Positions 9,242-17,628 of a stretch of DNA of 64,000 bases are shown piece by piece. This DNA comes from Asticcacaulis excentricus. GTDB taxonomy: Bacteria > Pseudomonadota > Alphaproteobacteria > Caulobacterales > Caulobacteraceae. The DNA lies in assembly GCF_003966695.1 (NCBI RefSeq), contig NZ_AP018827.1:434001-498000 (forward strand), given 5' to 3'. The position numbers were made by a program, and so were the translations under genes. The notes beneath the pieces are model-generated. The model did not search any database and was not told where the DNA came from. It worked only from the letters and a program-made list of their open reading frames with translations. Position 1 is the first letter of the stretch; each line of letters starts with the position of its first letter.

Positions 9242-9775
9242 ATGGACCTGCCTCAGGCTGATTATACCGACACGACTTCCGACCCGCTCGAACTGGTCGA
9301 AGCCATCCTCACTGACGAAGGCCTGACCTTTGAGCGGACACCTGATGGCGAGGTGCTGTTCTCGCTGGCCGGGTTATGGAAGTCGCACGACATGTGGTTC
9401 TCCTGCCGCCCGGAAGGGGAGTGCCTGCAACTGTGTTCGTCGCTCGACCTGCGCTTCGATCCGGCAAAGGTGGCGCCGATCCATCAGTTGCTGTCACTGG
9501 TCAATCAGCGCGTCTGGTTCGGTCACTTTGAAATCTATGAAGACGAAGAAGGGATGCGCGAAGCGGGGCGTCTGCCCGCCGATATCGTCTTCCGCCACAC
9601 CCTGTTGTCGAGCCCGATGGAACGCCCCGGTCAGGTGCAGACGGCGCATATGATTAATGTTGCCGCCGAAGCTGTGGATCGCTTTTATCCGGCCTTCGAC
9701 TTTCTGTTCAAGGGCGCGCCTACGGCCGAAGCGGCGCTGGAAGCCTGCCTGTTTGAGACAATCGGAGAGGCCTAA
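9242..9775 (+). CDS. YbjN domain-containing protein
   Basis: 177 residues. The two-stranded, acidic alpha/beta fold of YbjN proteins (type III chaperone-like) is suggested by DPLELVEAILTDEGLTFER, LQLCSSLDLRFDP and NQRVWFGHFEIYEDEEG. Members are cytosolic proteins of uncertain role. Sits 41 bases after ubiK and before proC, probably one operon. Confidence 0.8.
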   Translation: MDLPQADYTDTTSDPLELVEAILTDEGLTFERTPDGEVLFSLAGLWKSHDMWFSCRPEGECLQLCSSLDLRFDPAKVAPIHQLLSLVNQRVWFGHFEIYEDEEGMREAGRLPADIVFRHTLLSSPMERPGQVQTAHMINVAAEAVDRFYPAFDFLFKGAPTAEAALEACLFETIGEA

Positions 9776-9777
9776 AC

Positions 9778-9909
9778 CCTTTCTCCGCCCCTGCGAAGCG
9801 GGGGAGGGGGACCACGAAGTGGTGGAGGGGGCATCTCCGGGTGGCCCCTCCGTCAGTTCGCTCATGCTCACTGACACCTCCCCCGCTGGGCAGGGGAGGA
9901 GAGAGGAAA
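9778..9909. repeat. GC-rich compound palindrome between YbjN-like gene and proC
   Basis: About 130 bases with imperfect outer arms (CCCCTGCGAAGCGGGGGAGG near 9788 against its near-complement near 9880-9900) and two inner hairpins (CCAC-GAA-GTGG and GTCAG...CTGAC). The form matches dispersed intergenic palindromic repeats of Caulobacterales-type genomes. No second copy is obvious in this window. Confidence 0.6.
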
Positions 9910-9914
9910 GTCCA

Positions 9915-10715
9915 ATGCTGGCGAAACCTATACTTCTCATTGGCGCGGGGGCGCTGGGGTCGGCCATGCTCAAGGGGATGCGCGCCGCAGGCCATATCGC
10001 GCCGCCCGACCTGATTATTCTCGATCTCAATCCCGGCGAAGAGGCGCAAGCCTATGCCGGGATGGGGGCGCGGCTTAACCCGTCGCCGGAGGTGTGGCGC
10101 GACGCCTTCACAGTCATCATCGCCGTCAAGCCGCAGAGCTGGCGCGGGGCGGCGCAGATTCTGGACGGCAATCTTAACCCGGAGGCGACGCTGATTTCGG
10201 TGATGGCCGGGGTGCGGACCGAAGACCTCAGCAGCGTGTTTGCGCCGCTGAAAGTTGCGCGCGTTATGCCGACCACCGGTGTCGCGACCGGTAAGGGCGT
10301 GGCCAGCCTCTATGCGTCCGAGGGCCTGGCCTTGCAGGCGGCTTCCGATCTCTTCTCGCCCATGGCGGCGACGGTGGTGCTGGACAACGAAGACCTGATC
10401 GACGCGGCGACCGCCGTGTCCGGGTCGGGACCGGCCTATGTCTATGCCTTTGTGGCGGCGCTGGAGCAGGCGGCGCTGGAAACCGGATTGACGGCGGCGG
10501 ATGCCAAAACGCTGGCGCGCGCCACCCTGATTTCGGCGGCCAATCTGCTGGATCAGACGGGCGAAGACCCCGAAGACCTGATCCGTAAGGTCGCCTCGCC
10601 CGGCGGCACCACCGAAGCGGCGCTGAAGGTGCTGCGACAGGAGGGGCAGGGGCTCACCGAACTTGTAACGGCGGCGGTACTGGCGGCGCAGAAACGCTCC
10701 AAAGAACTCGGATAA
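9915..10715 (+). CDS. proC: Pyrroline-5-carboxylate reductase
   Basis: Last step of proline synthesis: reduces pyrroline-5-carboxylate with NAD(P)H. The 266 residues start MLAKPILLIGAGALGSAMLKG, a Rossmann fold. The C-terminal signature is complete: SGSGPAYVYAFVAALEQAA, then RKVASPGGTTEAALKVL. The start at 9915 is fixed by the dinucleotide-binding loop; GAGAGGAAAG precedes it. Confidence 0.95.
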   Translation: MLAKPILLIGAGALGSAMLKGMRAAGHIAPPDLIILDLNPGEEAQAYAGMGARLNPSPEVWRDAFTVIIAVKPQSWRGAAQILDGNLNPEATLISVMAGVRTEDLSSVFAPLKVARVMPTTGVATGKGVASLYASEGLALQAASDLFSPMAATVVLDNEDLIDAATAVSGSGPAYVYAFVAALEQAALETGLTAADAKTLARATLISAANLLDQTGEDPEDLIRKVASPGGTTEAALKVLRQEGQGLTELVTAAVLAAQKRSKELG

Positions 10716-10796
10716 TACCAAGGTCATTGAAAATGACTCTTGGTATCGTTTCTTCAACGGCCGGAGGCGGTCAGCCTCTTCGGCCGTTGGTATAAG
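10716..10796 (+). repeat. Two inverted repeats after proC
   Basis: ATACCAAG-GTCATT pairs with AATGAC-TCTTGGTAT (10716-10746). A second hairpin (AACGGCCG and its complement around GAGGC/GCCTC) lies near 10756-10793. They lack a long T run and may form a rho-dependent or compound terminator for proC. Confidence 0.5.
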
Positions 10797-10798
10797 AA

Positions 10799-10825
10799 AA
10801 GCCCCGCCGGTTGGCGGGGCTTCGT
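10799..10825 (-). terminator. Bidirectional terminator proC/phytase
   Basis: AAGCCCCGCC-AACC-GGCGGGGCTTTTC on the minus strand: 10-bp GC stem with a T tract, four bases past the phytase stop. It can also stop proC transcripts. Confidence 0.8.
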
Positions 10826-10828
10826 ATC

Positions 10829-11926
10829 TTATTTCAGGCTGAGTTTCGCTTCGATCTCTTTCCAATCTACGATCTTGAAATTTTGCCGGGCACGGGTGGT
10901 CGAAAGCGCTTCGCCTTCGGTGTCCATGTCGTCCTGCATGACGACGATACCCTTGGCATAGGGACCGACCTGCCCGCCCAGGGCCGCGACTCCATCCGTC
11001 CCCGTCACCGCATCGATGCCGTTGCCGGGGAAGACCGAGAAACGGCCCTGATAGACGGGTGTACCCTCGACGCGCCAGACGGCAAAGGCCGAGTCGCCTT
11101 GCGACGAGGCGATCAGATAGGTCTTTTGGCCGTCCCGCAGCAGGGTCAGGCCTTCGACATCAGCTTTGAGCACGTCCGACGGCAGACTAACCAGCGCCTT
11201 GCGCTGCGACCCCGTGGCCGGATCGAGGCTGTACACCCAGATTCCGGCGTTTTCTTCGGCGATATAAAGCGTCTGCGTTACGTCATCGACCACGCAGCCT
11301 TCGGATTGCGTGCCGACAGTGAAGCGGCGCGTTTCGGTCAGGACCGGCTTGCCCGCAGCGACGCTGACCGTGGCCTGAGCCACATCGCCGTTCTTGCCCA
11401 CCATAATGGCGACCAGATCGCCCGCCGTCGTCTTACCAAGGCAGAAACCATAGGCCTCAGAGGTGGCCAGCGGCGCAAAGCCCCAGTCGCTGGTTTTCAG
11501 CGTCGCCGGATCGAGCTTGAAGAAACGCACGCCATTGCCGACGCGGTCAGAGGCGGCAACCACCACCGGCAGTTCCAGCGCGTCGTTACGCAGATCGACA
11601 TTGTTCATCGGACCGACGGTGAGGAAGTCGATCAACTTCCCATTCAGATCATAGCTGTAAAGGCCCGCCTTCTTGTCAGTGCCATAGATGACGACGCGGT
11701 TGGAGTCGGACGGATCGACCCAGATTTCGGGATCGTCAGCGGAGTCCAGATTGAGCGTGCCGACCGCCGTGGTTTCCGTCACCGCCAGAACCGGCGTGCC
11801 CGTGCCCTGCGTCATCTTGGCCGAGTCGGAGATCAGTTCCGGGTGCACGCAGGCGGACAAAGCCACTGAAGCGACACACAAAAGAGTTGATGTCATAAAA
11901 AGTTTAAATGTCTGGCTGGTAAGCAT
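10829..11926 (-). CDS. 3-phytase, beta-propeller type, lipoprotein
   Basis: 365 residues with a lipobox signal peptide (ALSAC), so exported and lipid-anchored. It matches beta-propeller phytases, which strip phosphate from calcium-phytate: DDPEIWVDPSDSNRVVIYGTDK near residue 65 (Ca-binding blade), KAGLYSYDLNGKL, GTQSEGCVVDD, IYIAEE-like LYIAEENAGIW, and the late QGDSAFAVWRVEG blade. It diverges from a TonB-dependent receptor with a Pho-box-like site in between, suggesting phytate-phosphate scavenging. A 13-bp palindrome (ACTCAATTTGAGT, 11985-11997) is upstream. Confidence 0.9.
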   Translation of the reverse strand: MLTSQTFKLFMTSTLLCVASVALSACVHPELISDSAKMTQGTGTPVLAVTETTAVGTLNLDSADDPEIWVDPSDSNRVVIYGTDKKAGLYSYDLNGKLIDFLTVGPMNNVDLRNDALELPVVVAASDRVGNGVRFFKLDPATLKTSDWGFAPLATSEAYGFCLGKTTAGDLVAIMVGKNGDVAQATVSVAAGKPVLTETRRFTVGTQSEGCVVDDVTQTLYIAEENAGIWVYSLDPATGSQRKALVSLPSDVLKADVEGLTLLRDGQKTYLIASSQGDSAFAVWRVEGTPVYQGRFSVFPGNGIDAVTGTDGVAALGGQVGPYAKGIVVMQDDMDTEGEALSTTRARQNFKIVDWKEIEAKLSLK

Positions 11927-12067
11927 TTGCGTACACCCCTATGTGCTGATTTTCGCGCTCTTAGCACGGAGAATAAAAAAGCACACTCAATTTGAGTAGT
12001 GCGTACGTAGGTTCATGCAATGTGCTGAACTGTGCATCTAATGTCACAGTGTATCTCGTTTGTGACG

Positions 12068-12096
12068 CTGTCATAAAAGCTTCACGGAACTGTAGT
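12068..12096 (+). promoter_or_regulatory. Tandem Pho-box-like site
   Basis: Three 11-bp units in phase: CTGTCATAAAA, GCTTCACGGAA and CTGTAGTCGAA. The first is a perfect PhoB half-site (CTGTCAT); the second (GCTTCAC) is close to CTGTCAC. It lies 84 bases before the TonB receptor start and faces the phytase gene. PhoB control of both genes is inferred. Confidence 0.65.
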
Positions 12097-12179
12097 CGAA
12101 CCGTCGCCCAGCCTGACTAGACGGACCTCAGGGGCTTTGACGCAAAGATTTTGCCGGGCCAGATCACTGGGGATTTGAG

Positions 12180-14897
12180 ATGAAAACCGTGAAGTTTCTC
12201 GCGATGACGGCGGCTATGGCGCCGCTCGCCGCTGTGGCTGTTCCGGCTGTGGTTCAGGCTGCTGACGCGGAAGAGGTCACCGAAGTTGTTGTGACGGCGC
12301 GCCGTCCGTTGGCCGAATCTGATGCGGCCGCCCTGAAGGCGCAGCGTCAGTCGGACTCGCTGGTCAGCGTTTTGTCGGCCGATGATGCCGGCAACCTGCC
12401 AGATCAGAACATCGCCTTTGCCATCGGCCGTCTGCCGGGCGTCGGTCTGGAGCGCGATCAGGGGCAGGCCCGCTACGTCAACCTGCGTGGTATGCCGCGT
12501 AAGTGGGCGACCATCTCGTTCGATGGCCTGTCGGTCGTTTCCGCCGAAGGCCGCGACTCGCGTTTCGACAACATCCCGTCGGCTATTGCCTCGCAGGTGA
12601 TGGTTCAGAAGGCCATCGTTCCGTCCATGCCCGGTGACACCGTTGCCGGCAATATCGACATCCGCACGCGCCGTGCTTTCGACTATAAGGGTCAGAAGAT
12701 CACGGGCAAGCTGGGTCTCGGCCACGTCACCCTGGGTGGTGGTGAAGAAGTGGATGCCAACCTCGTCTATTCCAACATCTTCATGGGCGGTAAACTGGGC
12801 ATCGTCGCTCAGGCCTCCTACTATCGCCGCAATATGGCGACGGAAAACTGGGAAACCGATCCCTACCTCGTTCAGCGTGCCGCCGCTCCAGGCAAGACCT
12901 TCGCCCGTGAGTTTGAATACAAGAACTACCGTCTGACGCGTTACAACTCTTCGGCCTCTCTGCGCGCCGACTACAAGATTGACGACAACAACACCCTGTT
13001 CGCCTCGTCGATCTGGACGATTTTCAAGGACGACGAGCTGCGCGACAACTGGATCGTGCGCCTTGATCAGGGCACCAACGCCGCCGGTGTCGCCTATAAT
13101 TCGGATGCCAATTTCACCGCCGCCGATCCCAAGTTCGGTACGGTTTATGGCGCGCGCCTGAACGGTCGTATCGACTATCGCGACTCCGAAGAAATCCTTG
13201 CCACCAACACCTTCGGCGGCGAGCACCATAACTGGTACGGCTATGACGTGTCGTGGCGCCTGAACTATACGGTGGGTCTGAACGGTGGGGATACGCCGGT
13301 TACCGCCGCCTTCCAAAGCCCGTCGTCTTTTCTTGAGCGTCCGACCGCCGTTTATGATTTCCGCAATGGCGATCAGAACATTGTGCGTCTGTACCGCACC
13401 GGTGGCACGACCTCGGCGCGTACCCAGGGCGACCGCGTTTTCTCGGCCGAAGAATTCAACACGCCGCTGACCTCGATCGGTCGCGTCGCCGGTGGTGAAA
13501 CCACTCAGGCCTACACCGCCAAGATCGACTTTGACCGTCAAACCGAGCTGTTCGGTCTGCCGACCAAGGTGGAGTTCGGTGCCCTTTACACGGCGCGTAA
13601 CAAGAAGAACGAAAACGAGACCTACACGGCGACGCCGGCGAGCCTGACCGCCAAGGGCTTTACGGTGCCGACCTGGGGCACGCTGGCCATTGACGATCCG
13701 TACAAGGGTAAGCAGGCGCTGGGTTACACCTTCCGATACACCAACCAAGCCCTGACGAACGATCTTGTCAATCAGTATATCAATGCCGGTGCCGCCGTGC
13801 GCGATATGTCGGCCACGACGTCTAACTACTGGAAGATCAACGAAAAGCAGGCGGCCGCCTACCTGATGGCCACCACGACGTTCGATTGGGGTAACATCGT
13901 TTACGGTACGCGCGTCGAAAACATCAAAAACGACGGTCGCGCCTATTCGACGGCTCTGGCAAAGTATCTTGAGACCTCCAGCGATGAAACCCTGTTCTAC
14001 CCCAGCGTTCACCTGAACTGGAACGTGACGGACAAGCTGAAGGCGCGCTTCTCGCTGAACCGCACGGCTTCGCGTCCGGACTATGACGATCTGCGTCCGA
14101 ACTTCACCTATTCCGACTCGAACCAGACGGTTTCGGGCGGTAACCCGGACGCCAAGCCCGAAAAGCAGACCGGCTTTGACGCCTATCTGGAATACTATGG
14201 CGACTCCGCTTTTGTGTCGGCGGGCTTCTTCTACAAGGACATTCAGGACGTTCTGTTCAACCAGTCGGCCACGTTTGGCTCTGACATCCTGAATTCGGGC
14301 ACCACCAACCGTTCGGACTATATCCTGACCACCCTGCGTAACGGCGGTGATGGCAAGCTGTCGGGTGTGGAACTGTTCACCTCCTACAGCGCGGAAAAGC
14401 TGGTCGAAGACCTCGGCTGGTCGGAATGGCTGGGCGGTTTCGGTGTGAAGGCTTCGGCCACGCTGGCGGACTCGGAAGTCACCCTCCCGGCCTATAATGT
14501 CGGCACCAAGGCTTCGCCAATCATCGTTCCGGCGCGTAAGGCTGACCTGCCGGGCACGTCCGAAGGCGTCTATAATCTTCAGATGATCTATGAAAAGTAC
14601 GGCCTGACCGTGCGGCTCGCCTATCAGTACCGCACGGCTTGGATTCAGGAGATTGGCGGCTACACCATGGTCGGCGGCGTGGCTGTGCCCTCCGATAACG
14701 GCGACATCTACTGGGACGACGATGAAGAAGTCGATCTGTCGGTGCGCTATCAGATCAACAAGAACCTGGAGTGGTTCTTTGACGGCTCCAACCTGCGCAA
14801 TCAGGGCGCGCGTCGTTACGGCACGGTTTCGACCAATCCGATCGAGTTTGAACGCTTTGGCCCGCGCTACGTCGCCGGCGTGAGTTTCAACTTCTAA
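12180..14897 (+). CDS. TonB-dependent outer-membrane receptor
   Basis: 905 residues: signal peptide (cleavage after VVQA near residue 28), a TonB box region EEVTEVVVTARR, a plug domain (VSVLSADDAGNLPDQN to VAGNIDIRTRR, residues about 60-165) and a 22-strand barrel ending in the aromatic YVAGVSFNF. It belongs to the Caulobacter/Xanthomonas receptor group. The divergent phytase and the Pho-box-like site suggest that it takes up phytate or its inositol phosphate products, but the ligand is an inference. GGGGATTTGAG precedes the ATG. Confidence 0.93.
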   Translation: MKTVKFLAMTAAMAPLAAVAVPAVVQAADAEEVTEVVVTARRPLAESDAAALKAQRQSDSLVSVLSADDAGNLPDQNIAFAIGRLPGVGLERDQGQARYVNLRGMPRKWATISFDGLSVVSAEGRDSRFDNIPSAIASQVMVQKAIVPSMPGDTVAGNIDIRTRRAFDYKGQKITGKLGLGHVTLGGGEEVDANLVYSNIFMGGKLGIVAQASYYRRNMATENWETDPYLVQRAAAPGKTFAREFEYKNYRLTRYNSSASLRADYKIDDNNTLFASSIWTIFKDDELRDNWIVRLDQGTNAAGVAYNSDANFTAADPKFGTVYGARLNGRIDYRDSEEILATNTFGGEHHNWYGYDVSWRLNYTVGLNGGDTPVTAAFQSPSSFLERPTAVYDFRNGDQNIVRLYRTGGTTSARTQGDRVFSAEEFNTPLTSIGRVAGGETTQAYTAKIDFDRQTELFGLPTKVEFGALYTARNKKNENETYTATPASLTAKGFTVPTWGTLAIDDPYKGKQALGYTFRYTNQALTNDLVNQYINAGAAVRDMSATTSNYWKINEKQAAAYLMATTTFDWGNIVYGTRVENIKNDGRAYSTALAKYLETSSDETLFYPSVHLNWNVTDKLKARFSLNRTASRPDYDDLRPNFTYSDSNQTVSGGNPDAKPEKQTGFDAYLEYYGDSAFVSAGFFYKDIQDVLFNQSATFGSDILNSGTTNRSDYILTTLRNGGDGKLSGVELFTSYSAEKLVEDLGWSEWLGGFGVKASATLADSEVTLPAYNVGTKASPIIVPARKADLPGTSEGVYNLQMIYEKYGLTVRLAYQYRTAWIQEIGGYTMVGGVAVPSDNGDIYWDDDEEVDLSVRYQINKNLEWFFDGSNLRNQGARRYGTVSTNPIEFERFGPRYVAGVSFNF

Positions 14898-14940
14898 AAT
14901 CCTCAAGGGTGGGGGAGGCCGAAAGGCCTTGATCCCGGGA

Positions 14941-14981
14941 AGGAAGCGCCGCATCGGTTTCGGTGCGGTGCTTCCTTATTT
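14941..14981 (+). terminator. Terminator after TonB receptor
   Basis: AGGAAGC-GCCGCAT and its complement GTGCGGTGCTTCCT form a long stem around CGGTTTCG, followed by TTATTTTT. It overlaps the 3' end of the convergent DUF4349 gene. Confidence 0.8.
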
Positions 14982-15866
14982 TTCATGTGCGGGCGTCCTG
15001 GCAAGTTTGCGTTTGCGCCACAGTGTGAAACCCCACCAGCCGAGCGGGCAGAGGACCACCGCGAACGGCAAAGCCGCTGCGACACAAATGACAAGGAAGC
15101 CTAGCGACGCCATAAGGGTATAAACTACCTGTCCCAAGGCTTCGGTCAGAGGAGCAAAGGCCGAAGGGGCCGCGCTTTGCACGTGGCTGTCGTAGGTCAG
15201 GGTCAGATGTGAGGTGGCGACCCGCTTGCGCATAACGGCCAGCGAAGACGACAGGGAATCTATATCCGCTTGTACCTGAGAGAGTTGCGTTTCAGCTTCG
15301 ATCAGTTCCGCGATCTTGCCAGGGCTTTGGCGGATGATGGCCTGAAGCCGGTCGCGCAGCGCCATTTTATTTTTCAGGCGGGCCTCGGAGTCGATGATCT
15401 CAAGGCTGAGATCCTCTGACGTCACGGTCTGTTGCGTGATGCGTGCCTTATAGGATTTGAGGTCACCCTTCAGGCTGTTTTCAAACTTTTTGAGCCATTG
15501 GGGTGTGGCCCTGAGATTGACCTCCACGCGCACCGATCCGGCTTCTGGGTTGGCGTTGGTGCTGGCGTTCAGAACCTGACACTGCGCCACACCTGCGCCC
15601 TCACACATGGCCTGATGGTGTTTGGCCATGCGCTCGGTATCTGATGCGGGTAGCAGAAAGCCATAGGTATAGTCGTAGGCCAGTTGTGGGGTACTGGCGG
15701 AAACGACGGCGGGTTCACGGACTTGCACCGGTGCGTTTGGCTCCTTGGGAAGGACGACCATCGGCGAGGATATGGCTTCCTCCGTATAGGGTTCACCGGA
15801 CGAGTCAGCGGGTCGGGCACATCCGGCAATTAGAGCTACAGGCAGCAGGATCAGGGCGTTACGCAT
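14976..15866 (-). CDS. DUF4349 lipoprotein, copy 2
   Basis: 296 residues from MRNALILLPVALIAGCARP (lipobox AGC). The DUF4349 layout is visible: an N-terminal periplasmic part, a conserved LRATPQWLKKFENSLKGDLK, a central coiled coil (SEARLKNKMALRDRL to QADIDSLSSSLAVMRKRVA), TLTYDSH, then a transmembrane helix near the C-terminus and a basic cytoplasmic tail. Members are membrane-bound and of unknown role. It is a tandem paralogue of the gene at 16814, with which it shares PQLAYDY and LRATPQW. GGGGGAAATC precedes the ATG. Confidence 0.82.
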   Translation of the reverse strand: MRNALILLPVALIAGCARPADSSGEPYTEEAISSPMVVLPKEPNAPVQVREPAVVSASTPQLAYDYTYGFLLPASDTERMAKHHQAMCEGAGVAQCQVLNASTNANPEAGSVRVEVNLRATPQWLKKFENSLKGDLKSYKARITQQTVTSEDLSLEIIDSEARLKNKMALRDRLQAIIRQSPGKIAELIEAETQLSQVQADIDSLSSSLAVMRKRVATSHLTLTYDSHVQSAAPSAFAPLTEALGQVVYTLMASLGFLVICVAAALPFAVVLCPLGWWGFTLWRKRKLARTPAHEK

Positions 15867-15882
15867 GATTTCCCCCGTTGGA

Positions 15883-15921
15883 ATGGACAACAAACTTAGC
15901 ATTGTTAAGTTTGTTGTCCAT
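15883..15921. repeat. 16-bp perfect inverted repeat between the DUF4349 paralogues
   Basis: ATGGACAACAAACTTA at 15883-15898 and its exact complement at 15906-15921, with a 7-base loop. There is no T run on the minus strand, so it is more likely an RNA-stability or processing hairpin, or an operator, than a classic terminator. Confidence 0.7.
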
Positions 15922-15926
15922 CCTCT

Positions 15927-16814
15927 TTAGAGCGCGGTCGGGTTTTCACCGGAGCGAGTCGGTTTGGACGACTTGCGCGGGCGACGGACCCACCAGATGA
16001 CGGGCGCGGCGATCAGCCCCAAAGGCAGCAGGTAGCCCGCCACGGCGACCATCACGGTCAGCACCGAGATCATATTCGGACCGACATCCGACAGCGCGGA
16101 TTTCAGAGGTGCCCAGGTGCCATCGACGGCCACCGCCGAGGCCGGGCGATAGGTTAGCGTCATCTTCGACATGGCCACGCGCTTTTTCATCGTGGCGACG
16201 GCGGTTTGCGCGCTATCGATATCCGCCTGAATCGTGGCCAGTTGCTGCTTTAACTCGATGACTTCGCTCATCTTTCCCTTATGACTGCGCAGCGTCGCCT
16301 GCAGATTGTCGCGTAAGGCCGTCTGGTTTTTGATGTGGGCCTCAGCGTCGATGAGGCTCAGGCTGACGTCTTCGGTGGCGATGCTCTGGCTCTCGATTTT
16401 CGCACCGGTGGCCTTCAGCTCGTTATTGAGATTTTTGCGGAAGAGGCCGATCCATTGCGGCGTGGCGCGCAGGGTCAGGGTGTGAAACTGCCCCTCTTTA
16501 CCCGTATTCTGACTGTTCAGGGACAGAACCTGACAGGTGGCGAGGCCGGCCACGGTGCAGGCCTCTCGATGACCTTCCATCATGCTGCCGACCGTTTTGT
16601 CGGGTGCGCTGAGGTCAAAGCGATAATCATAGGCCAGTTGTGGAACCGAGGCCGGATCGACGCGCGTTGATTTGGCTATATCGCCACCGGCATCAGCGGG
16701 GGAGGCCTCTTCGGTGAGAGGGGGTTCCTCCGCGGGTTTGGAACAGGCCGACAAGGTGAGCAGGGACGCAGACAACAAAACGACGGCCAGACGGCCGGAA
16801 CAACGCGATGACAT
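15927..16814 (-). CDS. DUF4349 lipoprotein, copy 1
   Basis: 295 residues from MSSRCSGRLAVVLLSASLL with lipobox LSAC. Same architecture as its downstream paralogue: PQLAYDYRF, LRATPQWIGLFRKNLNNELK, a coiled coil (AEAHIKNQTALRDNLQA to QADIDSAQTAVATMKKRVA), MTLTYRP, a transmembrane helix (MISVLTVMVAVAGYLLPLGL) and a short basic tail. Function unknown. The start at 16814 gives the best signal peptide. A regular 11-bp repeat array lies 66-123 bases upstream. Confidence 0.82.
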   Translation of the reverse strand: MSSRCSGRLAVVLLSASLLTLSACSKPAEEPPLTEEASPADAGGDIAKSTRVDPASVPQLAYDYRFDLSAPDKTVGSMMEGHREACTVAGLATCQVLSLNSQNTGKEGQFHTLTLRATPQWIGLFRKNLNNELKATGAKIESQSIATEDVSLSLIDAEAHIKNQTALRDNLQATLRSHKGKMSEVIELKQQLATIQADIDSAQTAVATMKKRVAMSKMTLTYRPASAVAVDGTWAPLKSALSDVGPNMISVLTVMVAVAGYLLPLGLIAAPVIWWVRRPRKSSKPTRSGENPTAL

Positions 16815-16879
16815 GAGGGGCTCCCCAAACGAAGGTTGACGCCGCACTCGAGGGCGGCGGCCTTCATGTCGCGCTGAAA

Positions 16880-16937
16880 TCACGTCATTTTCACGGCGTA
16901 ATCACGTTTACGTGATATTTGCGTGATTATAGCGTGA
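16880..16937. promoter_or_regulatory. Symmetric 11-bp repeat array upstream of DUF4349 genes
   Basis: TCACG occurs at 16880, 16891 and 16902. Its complement CGTGA occurs at 16911, 16922 and 16933. Each triplet has exact 11-bp spacing and the two arrays face each other around a 16-bp palindrome (ATCACGTTTACGTGAT, 16901-16916). A TATAAT on the minus strand (16926-16931) lies inside. Direct repeats one helical turn apart are typical of OmpR/PhoB-type regulators; the regulator is unknown. Confidence 0.7.
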
Positions 16938-17019
16938 TGATGTTGATCTGTTTCGGATTTGCCGAAAAGGGCGGCGGGCCCACAGGTCGCATTGTGTCGT
17001 CAATGCGGCCAAATCTCTG

Positions 17020-17469
17020 TCAGGCGGCGCGCAGGGTCTGTCCCAAGGCCTTAACCTGATCACGCAGGGCGATCAGGTGCGGCAGGTCCATATTGCCCAT
17101 GGCGCACAGCATGGCCTGCGGAATGGATTGCCCTTGTTTAGCCAGCGCCTTGCCCTTATCCGTCAGGGTGATGCGGGTGACGCGCTCGTCTCTGGGGTCG
17201 CGAGTGCGGTCGATTAGCCCTTGCGTCTGAAGGCGTTTGAGCAGTGGCGTCAGCGTGCCGGAGTCAAGAAACAGCGGCGTGCCCAGTTCGCTCACCGACC
17301 GGTCGTCCTTCTCCCACAGCAGCAGCATGACCAGATACTGCGGATAGGTCAGGCCCAAGGGTTCCAGCAGGGGCTTATAGGCCTGTGCAAAGGCATGGGC
17401 GGCGCTGTGAACGGCAAAGCAGATTTGATTTTCAAGCCGCATTTCCGCGGGGATGAGGGACGAGGACAT
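17020..17469 (-). CDS. ohrR: MarR/OhrR-type organic-peroxide sensor repressor
   Basis: 149 residues. The sensor Cys is at residue 17 ([11 protein letters not shown]), as in OhrR. The winged helix follows: [36 protein letters not shown] (recognition helix) and the wing [14 protein letters not shown]. Oxidation of the Cys would release ohr. It is divergent from ohr with two palindromic operators between. AGGAG precedes the ATG at 17469. Confidence 0.9.
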   Translation of the reverse strand: MSSSLIPAEMRLENQICFAVHSAAHAFAQAYKPLLEPLGLTYPQYLVMLLLWEKDDRSVSELGTPLFLDSGTLTPLLKRLQTQGLIDRTRDPRDERVTRITLTDKGKALAKQGQSIPQAMLCAMGNMDLPHLIALRDQVKALGQTLRAA

Positions 17470-17524
17470 GATTTTCTCCTGACTTGGCAAAGGGATAACA
17501 TAATAATCAATTAAAACCAATTAA

Positions 17525-17569
17525 ATTGTGCACAATGCAATTGACAAAAGATTGTGCGCAATCTATCTA
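17525..17569 (+). promoter_or_regulatory. ohr promoter with two OhrR-type operators
   Basis: Palindromes ATTGTGCACAAT (17525-17536) and GATTGTGCGCAATC (17550-17563), centres 26 bp apart. The second sits in the 17-bp spacer of a promoter with -35 TTGACA (17541-17546) and -10 TATCTA (17564-17569). This places the transcription start near 17576 and supports the ATG at 17629 over an upstream one. Confidence 0.8.
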
Positions 17570-17628
17570 GGTTTCAGACACGCCACTGGCTGTTCTTCAT
17601 CGACTTCAACCGCAAAGGAAATCTGATC

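Noticed and set aside
12117-14954. 945-codon open frame antisense to the TonB receptor
   Set aside because: The forward frame has signal peptide, plug and barrel motifs; the reverse is a long shadow caused by GC-rich codon use.
17554-17628. Upstream in-frame start for ohr
   Set aside because: It would lie within the operator and before the predicted transcription start; the ATG at 17629 has AAAGGAA upstream.
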